Below are positions 54,364 through 63,846 of a stretch of 64,000 nucleotides of DNA, one piece after another. The stretch spans positions 16,617-80,616 of the forward strand of contig JADCJC010000006.1 of NCBI GenBank assembly GCA_020247395.1. The letters run 5' to 3'. Both the position numbers and the translations under genes were made by a program. Position 1 is the first letter of the stretch. Each line of letters begins with the position of its first letter. The notes under the pieces were generated by a model. The model searched no databases. It had not been told where the DNA came from and saw nothing but the letters and a program-made list of their open reading frames with translations. Source of the DNA: Rhodocyclaceae bacterium (lineage in GTDB: Bacteria > Pseudomonadota > Gammaproteobacteria > Burkholderiales > Usitatibacteraceae).

Positions 54364-55223
54364 CGCGCAGACTCCGCAAATGCCCGGGCCGAAGAAAGGA
54401 TGCCATCCAAGCGCCCGAGCGCGGCGTCGATCGCGACAAAATCGGCCCCCCAACGCCGTGAGACAGGTTGTTCATCCTCGCGGAAAGCATTGCGGGCGTT
54501 ACCGACACCCGCACGCCTCACCAATTGATTTGCCATCGCCACACATGCGGTGAGCCCGTTTGCTTCTGGGGTCGACTGATGGGTACGGATACAGGCGATT
54601 AGGTCGGCGGAAAATTTCCAGTGCTGCGCCAACATGGCACCGACGTCGGCGTGATCCGCGCCGATTAGCTCACGTTCAACAATATGAAGCGGTCTTTTCT
54701 CCACCTCCGCGATCGCCAGCGCCTCACGGTACTCGTCCGGAAGATGCGTTGCCAACACAACTTTGCCGAAATCATGCAACAGCCCGGCGACATATGCGTC
54801 ATCGCCGTCGACGCCCCCAGATTCCGGCCGGGTGGCAAGAAAACGGGCGAGCGAAGCCACTGCGACAGAATGAATCAAGTATTCACCAACATCAAAACCG
54901 GCAACATTTTTCGACGGCAACACGCCGATCATCGCAAAAGTAAGCGCCAGATTCTTGACGGTATTGAGCCCCAGATACAGAACTGCCTGGTTCACAGACG
55001 CAACCTTGTTCGGCAGTCCGTAACTGACGGAGTTAACGATGCGCAACAACTTTACCGTCATCACCGGGTCGTGCTCAATCACACCAACCAGCTGACGGGG
55101 CGAGCAATTAATGTCGCGGCAAAGTGCCAGCACTTGCTGCACGGCTTTTGGAAACGCCGGCATTTTCTCAACGGCAGCGACGAGGCGTTGTTGGGTTGCT
55201 TGTTGTCTGGGCGGGGTTGTCAT
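54360..55223 (-). CDS. HDOD-domain signalling protein
   Basis: This is a 287-residue protein. The HDOD domain covers residues about 18-215: PAFPKAVQQVLAL, VIEHDPVMTVKLLRIVNSVSYGL, VNQAVLYLGLNTVKNLAL, and an HD-like pair in YVAGLLHDFGKVVLA with GADHADVGAMLAQHW. Unlike many HDOD proteins, an HD motif (H-D) is retained here, although the full HD-GYP set is not. ATG 55223 is chosen; the frame to 55250 begins with TTG. It is translationally coupled to the MBL hydrolase downstream. HDOD proteins typically act as scaffolds in c-di-GMP and motility control. Confidence 0.88.
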   Translation of the reverse strand: MTTPPRQQATQQRLVAAVEKMPAFPKAVQQVLALCRDINCSPRQLVGVIEHDPVMTVKLLRIVNSVSYGLPNKVASVNQAVLYLGLNTVKNLALTFAMIGVLPSKNVAGFDVGEYLIHSVAVASLARFLATRPESGGVDGDDAYVAGLLHDFGKVVLATHLPDEYREALAIAEVEKRPLHIVERELIGADHADVGAMLAQHWKFSADLIACIRTHQSTPEANGLTACVAMANQLVRRAGVGNARNAFREDEQPVSRRWGADFVAIDAALGRLDGILSSARAFAESAR

Positions 55224-55408
55224 TTTTGTCGATTTGAAGCCAGCACGCAATGTTACGCTGAACCACGAAAAAACAGACGAATTCTAGCCCGATCAAAAGC
55301 TGATATTGCGCTGGAATATGCCCACTTTACCGCCGATTGTGGTGGACTTGTTAGACTTGCACTTGTGGTACCAAATGATAAGCAGCCGCCGCTGCCGGAA
55401 AGCTCCCC

Positions 55409-56746
55409 ATGACCATACTTTCAGACCAACTTCATCTACATCGCGATCAGCTGGATTCGTACTGGATGCCATTTACCTCCAATCGCCACTTCAAGGCGGC
55501 ACCGCGCATGCTGGCAAGTGCAGACGGCATGTACTACAAGACCGACGAGGGCAAGACACTGCTCGATGGTTTTGCCGGACTATGGTGTTGCCACGCCGGC
55601 CACAATCGCCGACCCATCGTTGAGGCAATTCAACAACAAGCGGCGACGCTGGATTTTTGCTCACCCTTCCAGTTCGCCCATCCACTGGCATTTGAGTTGG
55701 CCAACCGCATCATCAGTATCGCGCCTGACAACATGCGCAATGTCTTTTTCTGCAATTCCGGCTCAGAGGCGGTGGACACCGCACTCAAAATCGCAATCGC
55801 CTACCACCGTGTGCGCGGCGAGGGAGCGAGAACGCGCTTGATTGGCCGCGAGCGCGGTTATCACGGGGTTGGCTTCGGCGGCATCTCGGTCGGCGGTATG
55901 GTGGCAAACCGCAAAATGTTTGGCAATCTGCTGGCGGGTGTCGATCATTTGCAGACGACGCATAATCTCGAAAAGAACGCGTACTCGGACGGCTTGCCCG
56001 AGCACGGTGCACACCTCGCCGACGAGCTTGAACGCTTGGTCGCACTACACGACGCATCGACCATTGCTGCGGTGATAGTTGAACCAATGGCTGGTTCGAC
56101 CGGTGTTCTGTTTCCGCCCAAGGGGTATCTGCAACGCTTGCGCGAAATCACCAAGAAACACGGCATCCTGCTGATTTTTGACGAGGTAATCACCGGTTAT
56201 GGCCGTCTGGGCGGCGCGTTTGCATCAGAGCTGTTTGGTGTAAAGCCGGATATGATCACTTTTGCCAAAGGTGTTACGTCGGGGACCGTGCCAATGGGCG
56301 GCGTCATTTGCACGCCAGACATTCATAACACCTTTATGACCGGGCCACACGGGGCCGTGGAACTGTTCCACGGGTACACCTACTCGGCCCATCCTCTCGC
56401 CTGTGCAGCGGGTATCGCGACACTGCAACTTTACAAAGACGAGGCGTTGTTTGAACGCGCGGCCGCAATGGCACCCAAGCTTGCCGCTGCGGTGCATTCG
56501 CTTAAAGGTGAAAAACACGTAATCGACCTTCGGGCGTTTGGTCTGGTTGGTGCCATCGAGCTTGAGCCCCGAGCGGGTGCGCCCGGTGCACGCGCCTTTG
56601 AAGCCTTTCTGAGGGCCTACGACAAAGGTGTCGTGTTGCGGAGCGCCGCTGACAATATCGTCATCGCGCCAGCCTTCATCATTGATGACGCACAAATCGA
56701 TCAAATCATCAGCGTGTTGCGCGACGTCATTAACTCAATTGATTAA
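55409..56746 (+). CDS. Class III aminotransferase (omega-amino acid:pyruvate type)
   Basis: This 445-residue fold-type I PLP enzyme begins YWMPFTSNRHFKAAPRMLASADG with GKTLLDGFAGLWCCHAGHNR, a start typical of beta-alanine/omega-amino acid:pyruvate transaminases. Further motifs are FFCNSGSEAVDTALKIA (phosphate cup), GRERGYHGVGFGGISVGG, the Asp of LIFDEVITGYGRLG and the PLP lysine in ITFAKGVTSGTVPMGGV. The likely donors are beta-alanine or other omega-amines, with pyruvate as acceptor. It is preceded by a 185-base gap after the divergent HDOD gene. The start has GGAAAG upstream. Confidence 0.92.
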   Translation: MTILSDQLHLHRDQLDSYWMPFTSNRHFKAAPRMLASADGMYYKTDEGKTLLDGFAGLWCCHAGHNRRPIVEAIQQQAATLDFCSPFQFAHPLAFELANRIISIAPDNMRNVFFCNSGSEAVDTALKIAIAYHRVRGEGARTRLIGRERGYHGVGFGGISVGGMVANRKMFGNLLAGVDHLQTTHNLEKNAYSDGLPEHGAHLADELERLVALHDASTIAAVIVEPMAGSTGVLFPPKGYLQRLREITKKHGILLIFDEVITGYGRLGGAFASELFGVKPDMITFAKGVTSGTVPMGGVICTPDIHNTFMTGPHGAVELFHGYTYSAHPLACAAGIATLQLYKDEALFERAAAMAPKLAAAVHSLKGEKHVIDLRAFGLVGAIELEPRAGAPGARAFEAFLRAYDKGVVLRSAADNIVIAPAFIIDDAQIDQIISVLRDVINSID

Positions 56747-56812
56747 GCTCCCTTCATACGCCCGCTCTTAAGCTCCTTCGCGCGATCCCCACCCGTTCTG
56801 TACTTTCAATCC

Positions 56813-59440
56813 GTGACTAAACCAGCGCAACAGCCTACCGCAGGTAGCGGACTTGGGCAGCACACGCCGATGATGCAGCAGTATTTCGGCATCAAGCGCG
56901 ACTACCCAGATACGCTGCTGCTGTATCGCATGGGGGACTTTTACGAGCTGTTTTTTGAGGACGCAGTGAAAGCCGCGAAGCTGCTCGATATCACGCTGAC
57001 CACACGCGGCCAGTCTGGGGGCCGGCCAATCAAGATGGCCGGCGTGCCGTTCCACGCTGTCGAGCAGTATTTGGCAAAGCTGGTCAAACTTGGCGAATCT
57101 GCGGTGATTTGTGAGCAGGTCGGTGAAGTGACGGGCAAAGGCCCTGTCGCGCGTGCAGTCACGCGGATCATCACGCCCGGCACACTAACGGACAGTGCAT
57201 TGATGCCGAGCGAAAGAGACGTATTGGTCGCGGCCCTGTTTGCGCACGAAAACATCATCGGCGTGGCTTCACTATCACTAGCCAGCGGGCAGTTTTGTTT
57301 GCGTAACGCGAGTCGTTCAACCGTTCAAGCTGAAATCGAGCGCCTCCAGCCTGCCGAACTTCTCACGCCCGACAGTTTCTTCGACGCTGCGGAGGCGATC
57401 ACAAGTTATGCGGGTACGGCTCGCGTTGCGGTAAAGCGACTCGCCGATTGGCAGTTCGATCTTGAAACTGCGACCAAGCTCCTAACTTCGCAGTTTGGCA
57501 CGAGGGATCTCGCAGGGTTCGGTGTTGAGGGTATGGACGCTGCCATTTGCGCAGCGGGAGCGTTGCTCGGTTATGTTCAGCAAACACAGCGTTCTACATT
57601 GCCTCACCTTTCCGGTTTGCGTGTTGAGCGTGAAGACGCCTATGTACGAATGGACGCGGCCACCCGACGCAATTTAGAAATCACCGAAACCATCCGTGGT
57701 GAGACGGCTCCGACATTGTTTTCTGTATTAAATTCCACTGCGAACCCGATGGGTGCCCGGCGGCTGCGCGAATGGCTGCACAGTCCACTTCGGGATCACG
57801 ACGCAATTACCGCGCGGCACCTTGCGTCACACGCTGTTGCGCCAGTAGCAACGACGATTCAACAGATCATCGGCGAGTGGCCTGACATTGAGCGCATCAG
57901 CACGCGTATCGCATTGCGAACCGCGCGGCCCCGTGATCTAGCGGCGCTGCGTGCCGCACTGGCCACGTTGCTGTCACTGCGCGGCGAGCTGTCCGCAATT
58001 CTGGCAGAAAGTGAAGCTCCAGTATTGGCGGACATCGCCAAGGCGTTCTGGCTGGAAGATGCCGTCTTTGCTTGTCTTTCCGAATCAATCGCAGATGAGC
58101 CAGCGAATATGGTCCGCGATGGCGGCGTGATCCGCTCTGGATATGACGCCGAGCTGGATGAATTGCGCGGCATGCAAACCAACGCGTCAGGATTTTTGCT
58201 GCAACTCGAAGCGCAGGAACGCGAGCGTACCGGCATTGCCAATTTGCGCGTTGAGTACAACCGGGTGCACGGATTTTTTATCGAAGTCACACAGGGACAG
58301 CTCAACAAAGTACCCGACAACTATCGCCGTCGGCAGACGTTAAAGAATGCCGAACGATTCATTACCCCGGAACTAAAGTCATTCGAAGATAAAGCGCTCT
58401 CCGCCGGTGAACGTTCCCTCGCGCGCGAAAAATATTTGTATGAGCAGATACTCGACAAACTCGCGCCGCATGTCACGACACTCCATCGACTGTCAAACGC
58501 CGCCGCCGAGCTCGACGTTTACTGTGCAAATGCGCGCAACACCGTCGCGTTGAAATTGAGCCAGCCGTTGTTTGTGCCCGACGACCGGCTGCATATCGAG
58601 GGCGGTCGCCACTTAGTGGTGGAAAGTCAGGTCGAGAGTTTTATTCCGAATGATTGTGATTTATCACGTTCGCGCCAGCTGCTGTTAATCACCGGTCCCA
58701 ATATGGGCGGCAAGTCCACTTACATGCGGCAGGTCGCGCAGATTACGCTTTTGGCGCATACCGGCTTATTTGTGCCTGCCGTGCGCGCGGAAGTGGGAAA
58801 CATCGATGCGATCATGACTCGGATCGGTGCCTCTGATGACCTTGCCGGTGGCAGATCTACGTTTATGGTGGAAATGACCGAAGCGGCGGCGATTCTGAAT
58901 ACCGCCACTCGCCAAAGTCTTGTGCTGATTGATGAGATAGGGCGGGGTACATCAACCTTTGATGGGCTATCGCTGGCCTATGCGATCGCGCATTATCTGG
59001 CTGAAACCTCACGTGCTTACACACTGTTTGCCACGCATTATTTTGAATTGACGCGGTTAAATGCCGAACTGCCGAACTTGGCAAATGTGCATCTTGACGC
59101 CGTCGAGTCGCGCGACAAAATTGTGTTCTTGCACAAGCTTGAAGCCGGTCCCGCCAATCAGAGTTACGGCTTGCAAGTGGCACAACTGGCAGGCGTTCCC
59201 CGCACCGTCGTCAGGGTCGCACGGAAACAGCTGGCTAGGCTCGAAGCTTCGTCACAACTGCCAAGCGCACAGCGCGATCTGTTTTCGCCAGACCGGGATG
59301 CAGTGGCAGAGAGCAACGTCCGGTTGGAGCATCCATTTTTTGATGAACTGCGTAACGCGAAACCAGATGAGATGAGCCCGCGCGATGCGCTGGCACTTGT
59401 GTACAAGTTAAAATCCGCCCTTGGAGACGAAATTGAATAA
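56813..59440 (+). CDS. mutS: DNA mismatch repair protein MutS
   Basis: This is an 875-residue protein of normal length. The mismatch-sensing F-x-E motif lies in [14 protein letters not shown] (F43, E45), followed by connector, lever ([22 protein letters not shown]) and clamp regions. The ATPase has Walker [14 protein letters not shown] (about 628-640), [13 protein letters not shown], Walker [15 protein letters not shown] and FATHYFELT. The GTG start at 56813 gives [10 protein letters not shown] before the conserved HTPMMQQY; an ATG at 56870 would begin at the MMQQY segment. It overlaps the following lipoprotein gene by eight bases. Confidence 0.97.
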   Translation: MTKPAQQPTAGSGLGQHTPMMQQYFGIKRDYPDTLLLYRMGDFYELFFEDAVKAAKLLDITLTTRGQSGGRPIKMAGVPFHAVEQYLAKLVKLGESAVICEQVGEVTGKGPVARAVTRIITPGTLTDSALMPSERDVLVAALFAHENIIGVASLSLASGQFCLRNASRSTVQAEIERLQPAELLTPDSFFDAAEAITSYAGTARVAVKRLADWQFDLETATKLLTSQFGTRDLAGFGVEGMDAAICAAGALLGYVQQTQRSTLPHLSGLRVEREDAYVRMDAATRRNLEITETIRGETAPTLFSVLNSTANPMGARRLREWLHSPLRDHDAITARHLASHAVAPVATTIQQIIGEWPDIERISTRIALRTARPRDLAALRAALATLLSLRGELSAILAESEAPVLADIAKAFWLEDAVFACLSESIADEPANMVRDGGVIRSGYDAELDELRGMQTNASGFLLQLEAQERERTGIANLRVEYNRVHGFFIEVTQGQLNKVPDNYRRRQTLKNAERFITPELKSFEDKALSAGERSLAREKYLYEQILDKLAPHVTTLHRLSNAAAELDVYCANARNTVALKLSQPLFVPDDRLHIEGGRHLVVESQVESFIPNDCDLSRSRQLLLITGPNMGGKSTYMRQVAQITLLAHTGLFVPAVRAEVGNIDAIMTRIGASDDLAGGRSTFMVEMTEAAAILNTATRQSLVLIDEIGRGTSTFDGLSLAYAIAHYLAETSRAYTLFATHYFELTRLNAELPNLANVHLDAVESRDKIVFLHKLEAGPANQSYGLQVAQLAGVPRTVVRVARKQLARLEASSQLPSAQRDLFSPDRDAVAESNVRLEHPFFDELRNAKPDEMSPRDALALVYKLKSALGDEIE

Positions 59441-60428
59441 ATTGTTTGCCGCCGCGTTTGTTTTCGCATTGGCTCTCCAACTCGGGGGTTGCGCGACACA
59501 ACTACTATCTACGCCGAACGCACCTGCCACCTTTCAGTTTGGTTTGATTGGGGACCAGCAGTACAACGATTGGGAAGAGCGTCAATTTCCGCGTTTACTC
59601 GCTGCCATGGATCGGGAGCCGTTGGCTTTTGTGGTGCACGTTGGCGACTTTAAAGCAGGCTCGAACGCACCGTGCACCGATGCTTTGTTTCTACGCCGCC
59701 ACCAGGAAATCAATCAATCCAAGCATCCGATCATATTCACACCAGGTGATAACGACTGGGTAGATTGCCGCCGTCCGACCAATGGCGTGATGAATCCCCT
59801 CGAACGACTGACGAAACTGCGCGAGATATTTTTTTCCAAGCCGGTTTCGCTCGGCCAGTCAACAATCAAACTGACATCGCAGGCGGAGATTTTTGCCGCC
59901 GACCCGGTGTTGTCGCGTTATCGGGAAAACACCATGTGGGTGCAAAGTGGCGTGGTCTTCGCCACGCTAAACATACAGGGAAGTAACGATAACGTCGGCT
60001 TCGACAGCGAGAACGACGCAGAACAGGTCGACCGTACCCGAGCCAACCTGGCGTGGCTAAACGTTGCAATCGAGCGGGCGCGACGTGAAGACATTGTTGG
60101 CTTGGCGGTTTTTCTCCAGGCAAACCCAGGCTTTGAAGAGTCACCAACAGCAGTGGCGAAATCTGCGTATGTCCCATTCCTGCAGGCCTTTGAACGCGAA
60201 GTCGAGAAATTCGGTAAGCCGACCTTGTTCGCTCATGGCGACACGCATGAGTTCCGCGTGGACCGTCCGTACCGCAGTCCCCTTGACAAGCGGGCCATCG
60301 AAAACGTGACGCGTGTCGAAGGTTATGGCTCGCCGCGTGTCAACTGGGTTCGCATTGGCGTGGATTTGAATAACCGGCAGCAACCGTTTCAAATTTCTTC
60401 CGGCGGTTTTGTTCCCTCGCGGGACTGA
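59433..60428 (+). CDS. Metallophosphoesterase-like lipoprotein
   Basis: This is a 331-residue protein. A TTG start at 59433 has GGAG six bases upstream and produces [20 protein letters not shown], a lipoprotein signal with lipobox L-G-G-C. It overlaps the mutS stop by eight bases; a TTG at 59421 is the alternative. The calcineurin-like motifs are partly visible: [11 protein letters not shown] (GDxQ), HVGDFKAGS (GDxxxxG), [10 protein letters not shown] (GDN-x) and [10 protein letters not shown] (HGD-x-H). This suggests a two-metal phosphoesterase, cell-envelope located. The substrate is unknown. It ends eight bases before a terminal-inverted-repeat element. Confidence 0.82.
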   Translation: MNKLFAAAFVFALALQLGGCATQLLSTPNAPATFQFGLIGDQQYNDWEERQFPRLLAAMDREPLAFVVHVGDFKAGSNAPCTDALFLRRHQEINQSKHPIIFTPGDNDWVDCRRPTNGVMNPLERLTKLREIFFSKPVSLGQSTIKLTSQAEIFAADPVLSRYRENTMWVQSGVVFATLNIQGSNDNVGFDSENDAEQVDRTRANLAWLNVAIERARREDIVGLAVFLQANPGFEESPTAVAKSAYVPFLQAFEREVEKFGKPTLFAHGDTHEFRVDRPYRSPLDKRAIENVTRVEGYGSPRVNWVRIGVDLNNRQQPFQISSGGFVPSRD

Positions 60429-60435
60429 GTCAATC

Positions 60436-60673
60436 CTAGCCTGAACATTTCATGGGGACGCGTTGGAAAGTGGGCGAGCGATTTCTTGCCTGACCGACCA
60501 CAGCATAGCGGGATATGCTTCGGCAGGAAGGCGGAAAATCGCCGTCCAATCGCCCGAGAGCGAACGTGCAGCCCGCATGAACAGCAAAACAGAAACGCGC
60601 CCAATTGGTTTGCCAATCGCCCAAAAGCAACGTCCTGCTAAGCAATGGGCGACCCATGAAATGTTCAGGCTAG
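60436..60673. mobile_element. MITE-like 238-bp element with perfect 21-bp terminal inverted repeats
   Basis: Bases 60436-60456 and 60653-60673 are exact inverted copies of 21 bp (outer end CTAG, core GCCTGAACATTTCATGGG). The interior contains further stems: agcata/tatgct, ggcg/cgcc and a longer imperfect palindrome around gcgattt...aaatcgc. The outermost CTAG is itself palindromic and fits the 4-bp target duplication used by some IS5-type transposases. No transposase ORF fits inside. The right end contains the slyD stop codon. Short ORFs crossing it are not thought to be genes. Confidence 0.7.
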
Positions 60674-61155
60674 TGATGAACTCCATGCAGGCCGTGCGGA
60701 TGGCCGTGCGCAATTTCTTCGCTTGATGCACTGCGCACGTCAGCGACGACACACTTAAAAATTAGACGCTCACCCGCCAACGGGTGATTGCCGTCAACGA
60801 CAGCCTGTCCGTCGGCGATATCCGTAACGGTGTAGATGATCCAACGATCATCTTCTTCTCCTGGCGGAAGCCCCTCGAACTGCATACCAACTTCGAGATT
60901 CGGCGGGAACACGCCGACCGGCTCGATGCGAATGAGGTTCTCATCGTAATCGCCAAAGGCGTCCGCCGGATCAAGCGAAATTGCAAACTCGCTACCGACC
61001 GACTTGCCGACCAATCCCTCTTCGACCTTAGGGAAGATGCCGTCATACCCGCCGTGCAGATATGCAAGCGTCGCGCCTGATTCGATTGACTCACCATCGC
61101 TGTCAGTCAAGTCGTAGGTGAGGGTTACCACTGTGTCTTTGGCGACTAACAACAT
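60670..61155 (-). CDS. slyD: FKBP-type peptidyl-prolyl isomerase SlyD
   Basis: This is a 161-residue protein. The split FKBP domain has VVTLTYDLTDSDGESIESG, LAYLHGGYDGIFPKVEEGLVG and FAISLDPADAFGDYDENLI. The insert-in-flap (IF) domain follows (FPPNLEVGMQFEG ... VTDIADGQAVVDGNHPLAGERLIFKCVV, with the NHPLAG motif). The C-terminus is short and His-rich (HGHPHGLHGVHH), binding nickel or zinc. It helps protein folding and nickel delivery to hydrogenase or urease, although none is nearby. The stop codon TAG is contributed by the CTAG end of the inverted-repeat element. Confidence 0.95.
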   Translation of the reverse strand: MLLVAKDTVVTLTYDLTDSDGESIESGATLAYLHGGYDGIFPKVEEGLVGKSVGSEFAISLDPADAFGDYDENLIRIEPVGVFPPNLEVGMQFEGLPPGEEDDRWIIYTVTDIADGQAVVDGNHPLAGERLIFKCVVADVRSASSEEIAHGHPHGLHGVHH

Positions 61156-61200
61156 AACTGGCGAAAAGTGAAAAAAAGAGATTAGGTTAAGCCCAGCAAG

Positions 61201-61244
61201 CTTAGACTTACTCGCGGGCCGGAGGTTGGGTAGAGGAGTCTAAG
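61201..61244. terminator. Inverted repeat between bcp and slyD
   Basis: Perfect 8-bp arms cttagact (61201-61208) and agtctaag (61237-61244) enclose 28 GC-rich bases. It lies 45 bases after the bcp stop on the minus strand and 46 bases before the slyD start. It may end the bcp transcript or lie in the slyD leader. No U-tract is present. Confidence 0.4.
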
Positions 61245-61288
61245 AAAGGTGGCATTCTACGGCTGGTTTGCTAGCGGCAGTACGGCGC

Positions 61289-61762
61289 TCAATGCCCGTG
61301 CAGCTGCCGGATCAGGCGCAACACATCTCTAACATGCTCTCGCGGATTGGCTTCACTGAGGATGTGGCGCAACACACCTTTTTTGTCGATCACAAATGTG
61401 CATCGTTTGACGCCGCGCTGAATGCCCGTCGCGTTCGCCTGCTCCATCAGCACGTCATACATGCGCGACACTTCACATTCTGCATCCGAAAGCAGTTGTA
61501 ACGATATCCCGTGTTTGTCACGAAACTCTTCATGCACGAGGCAATCATCTCGAGAGACGCCAAACACGACTGTATTACACTCTGCAAATTCGTCTTCATG
61601 GTCAGAAAACTCAATTGCTTCTTTGGTACAAACCGGCGTACCGTCTTTTGGGTAAAAATACAGAACAACGTTTTTCTTGCCGCGAAATGACGAGAGACGA
61701 ACGATCTCCATACTCGCATCTGGCAATTCGAACGATGGTGCATCTGTACCGATCTGTAACAT
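61289..61762 (-). CDS. bcp: Thiol peroxidase of the BCP family
   Basis: This 157-residue thioredoxin-fold peroxidase begins MLQIGTDAPSFELPD, and the peroxidatic Cys is C45 in YPKDGTPVCTKEAIEF, the position used in E. coli Bcp. The resolving Cys at position 50 of E. coli is Ile here. Other cysteines lie at AECNTV and further on (DDCLV, AECEV, KRCTF), so a different resolving Cys or an external thiol is expected. It reduces hydroperoxides using thioredoxin or glutathione-type donors. It is divergent from the RoxA-like gene, 148 bases away. Confidence 0.93.
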   Translation of the reverse strand: MLQIGTDAPSFELPDASMEIVRLSSFRGKKNVVLYFYPKDGTPVCTKEAIEFSDHEDEFAECNTVVFGVSRDDCLVHEEFRDKHGISLQLLSDAECEVSRMYDVLMEQANATGIQRGVKRCTFVIDKKGVLRHILSEANPREHVRDVLRLIRQLHGH

Positions 61763-61910
61763 GGCAGCCCTCGCTTCGCGGTATCAACATCAAGATGTAA
61801 GAAAATTTGCGCTGGTATAACCAATTTGATTCTAATCCAAAAGCCTCTCGACTTTGCAACAACAAAATGCAACATTTTCCAAACGCGCGTACGTGCCTTT
61901 TCAGCAAACC

Positions 61911-63110
61911 ATGAACAAGAAATGCAAGCCAATCAAGCCAGTCATGCCAATGGTTTCGCTAGGCCAGATATCCATTGCAAAATTTTTACGGGACTACTGG
62001 CAACAGCGGCCACTGTTGGTGCGCCAGGCATTTCCGGCTGGTTCTACGTTCGCGCCTCTCACAAACAGGGAGATCCTGACACTTGCAACCTACGACGAGG
62101 CAGAAAGTCGTCTGATAACTAATTCGGGAAAAACTTGGACGCTCGCGCATGGCCCTTTCCACGCGAAGCAAATCAACGCGTTGAAGAAATCGGCGCGCTT
62201 AAATAATGAAAAGTGGACTGTGCTCATACAGGACACGCAACATTTTTCTCATGAAGCGCATCAATTGTTGGCAAAGTTTTCCTTTCTACCCTATTCAAGA
62301 ATCGACGACCTGATGGTCAGTTATGCAACAAAGGGGGGCGGCGTAGGCCCCCACGTAGATTCATACGACGTTTTTCTGCTGCAAGGTAGCGGGCGACGAC
62401 GCTGGCAAGTTTCGTCACAACAAGATCACACGCTTGTAAACGGCGCTCCGCTAAAAATTCTAAGGCGATTCAAAGCAGAACAGGATTGGCTTTTGGAAGA
62501 AGGTGACATGCTGTATCTGCCTCCCGGCTTTGCCCACAATGGCATTGCCGAAACTGATGCCTGTGTGACGTGGTCGATTGGTTTTCGCGCGCCAAGCTAT
62601 CAGGAGCTTATTGATATGTATCTCGACCACTTGCGGGACAGCCTGACCGTTGAAGGCCGCTACACGGATGCTGGCAGAGGTCGCGCTACCGCACCCGCTT
62701 GCATTGAGCCTGCACTAAAGAGGCCGCTTGCAAAGTGTCTTCATTCGAGTCTTGGCCCGAGGATGACGTCGCATGCCATAGGTGAATTTGTCGGCTGCTA
62801 TCTGACACGACCAAAGTCTCATGTCGAATTTATTGCGCCCGAGCGAACAATGTCGCGAGCGGCCTTTTGTCAACAGGCAAAGCAGCGTGGCTTGCGCCTC
62901 GATTTGCGCTCACGTATGTTGTTTGACGAGGGCGGCTTCTATTTAAACGGCCAGCCCATACGTTTTTCCGCGCCACTAATGAAAACGCAGCGCATGCACA
63001 TGCAGCAACTTGCAAATTCTAGGCAACTCCCGGCAAGCAAATTGCAAATGCGCCTATTGCAGCAACTCTACCCCCATTGGCTAAGTGGTGAAATCGAGAT
63101 TGACAACTAG
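61911..63110 (+). CDS. roxA: JmjC/cupin oxygenase, ribosomal protein L16 arginine hydroxylase-like (RoxA)
   Basis: This protein has about 399 residues, close to RoxA/YcfD (about 373). The double-stranded beta-helix has Fe(II) ligands H148 and D150 in GPHVDSYDVFLLQG and H208 in LPPGFAHNGIAE. The basic GSGRRRWQV segment is likely for 2-oxoglutarate. The C-terminal dimerisation and winged-helix region follows (SRAAFCQQAKQRGLRLDLRSRMLFDEGG). It hydroxylates Arg81 of ribosomal protein L16 in E. coli. The start is uncertain: ATG 61911, 61944 or earlier. It is followed 17 bases later by the DUF7931-like gene. Confidence 0.88.
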   Translation: MNKKCKPIKPVMPMVSLGQISIAKFLRDYWQQRPLLVRQAFPAGSTFAPLTNREILTLATYDEAESRLITNSGKTWTLAHGPFHAKQINALKKSARLNNEKWTVLIQDTQHFSHEAHQLLAKFSFLPYSRIDDLMVSYATKGGGVGPHVDSYDVFLLQGSGRRRWQVSSQQDHTLVNGAPLKILRRFKAEQDWLLEEGDMLYLPPGFAHNGIAETDACVTWSIGFRAPSYQELIDMYLDHLRDSLTVEGRYTDAGRGRATAPACIEPALKRPLAKCLHSSLGPRMTSHAIGEFVGCYLTRPKSHVEFIAPERTMSRAAFCQQAKQRGLRLDLRSRMLFDEGGFYLNGQPIRFSAPLMKTQRMHMQQLANSRQLPASKLQMRLLQQLYPHWLSGEIEIDN

Positions 63111-63127
63111 AAAGCACGGAGTGTGAA

Positions 63128-63631
63128 GTGAATGCCTCTGACAATCCAACCTACCGCATCCTAGACACAAACAGCGAAGCGCGCGAGTCAATTGCTCTGC
63201 TGATCGCATCGGCTGAGCAAGAGTTGATGATTTTTGATCGGACGCCCGTCACACTGCGTGAACGCGGACTCGGCAAGCCTGACATCATCGAGCAATTACG
63301 ATCTATGCTGCTAGGCGGAAAATACCGCAAGATTCGTATCGCCCTCCATGAGGTTCAGAGCTTGGAGAGTGAGTTGCCAAGACTCGTTTCGTTACTCGGA
63401 CAATTCGGTGGACAAGTGATGATCCACCGGGTCACGGGCGCGGCACGACAAGTTGAGGATGTTTTGTTTTTGGCGGATGGAGACTCCGTATGGCGCAAGC
63501 CCGTCTACTCACATCCCCGGTCAGTGATGAACTTTGGTGACGAAGCAAGCGCCAAGCCATATCTTGAACGATTTGAAGAGATTTGGGCCTCCTCTGAGCT
63601 TGCCGTCACGGACCGCCAATCGGGACTGTAG
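63128..63631 (+). CDS. DUF7931-like protein (phospholipase D-like fold), unknown function
   Basis: This 167-residue protein uses a GTG start, with GGAG seven bases upstream. The pattern SIALLIASAEQELMIFDRTPVTLRERGLG ... KYRKIRIALHEVQSLESELPRLVSLLGQFGG ... VMIHRVTGAARQVEDVLFLADGDSVWRKPVYSHPRSVMNFGDEASAKPYLERFEEIWASS resembles half of a PLD domain without the HKD motif; such proteins commonly follow roxA-like genes in betaproteobacteria. No catalytic residues are recognised. It is likely in one operon with roxA. A bulged stem (63649-63671) follows the stop and may end transcription. Confidence 0.7.
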   Translation: MNASDNPTYRILDTNSEARESIALLIASAEQELMIFDRTPVTLRERGLGKPDIIEQLRSMLLGGKYRKIRIALHEVQSLESELPRLVSLLGQFGGQVMIHRVTGAARQVEDVLFLADGDSVWRKPVYSHPRSVMNFGDEASAKPYLERFEEIWASSELAVTDRQSGL

Positions 63632-63688
63632 ACGTCTTCCAGCGGCATCCTTTGCGGCATTCGCAAGGATCTCGACTTGCGTTGGAAA

Positions 63689-63718
63689 TTGTGCGCCGCA
63701 CCATTGCGGTGCTATACT
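63689..63718 (+). promoter_or_regulatory. Sigma-70-like promoter for the Ala/Pro lipoprotein
   Basis: TTGTGC (63689-63694) and TATACT (63713-63718) are separated by 18 bases, a fair match to -35 and -10. It lies 129 bases upstream of the ATG at 63847, giving a leader of roughly 120 bases. A second weaker TTGCG lies inside the spacer. Confidence 0.45.
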
Positions 63719-63846
63719 TAACGGTCGGTCGAAACAGATCCCGTCAAGGTTGCGGTTTCCTATTTGGACTTGCAGCGTAAAGACGAGTGAAGCCACAAAA
63801 ACCGATCAAAAATTTTTGATCAAAATTTTTCTCAAGGGATGTAGAA

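Noticed and set aside
60450..60752. Short ORFs on both strands across the inverted-repeat element
   Set aside because: They span the element ends and slyD codons, lack ribosome sites and resemble no family.
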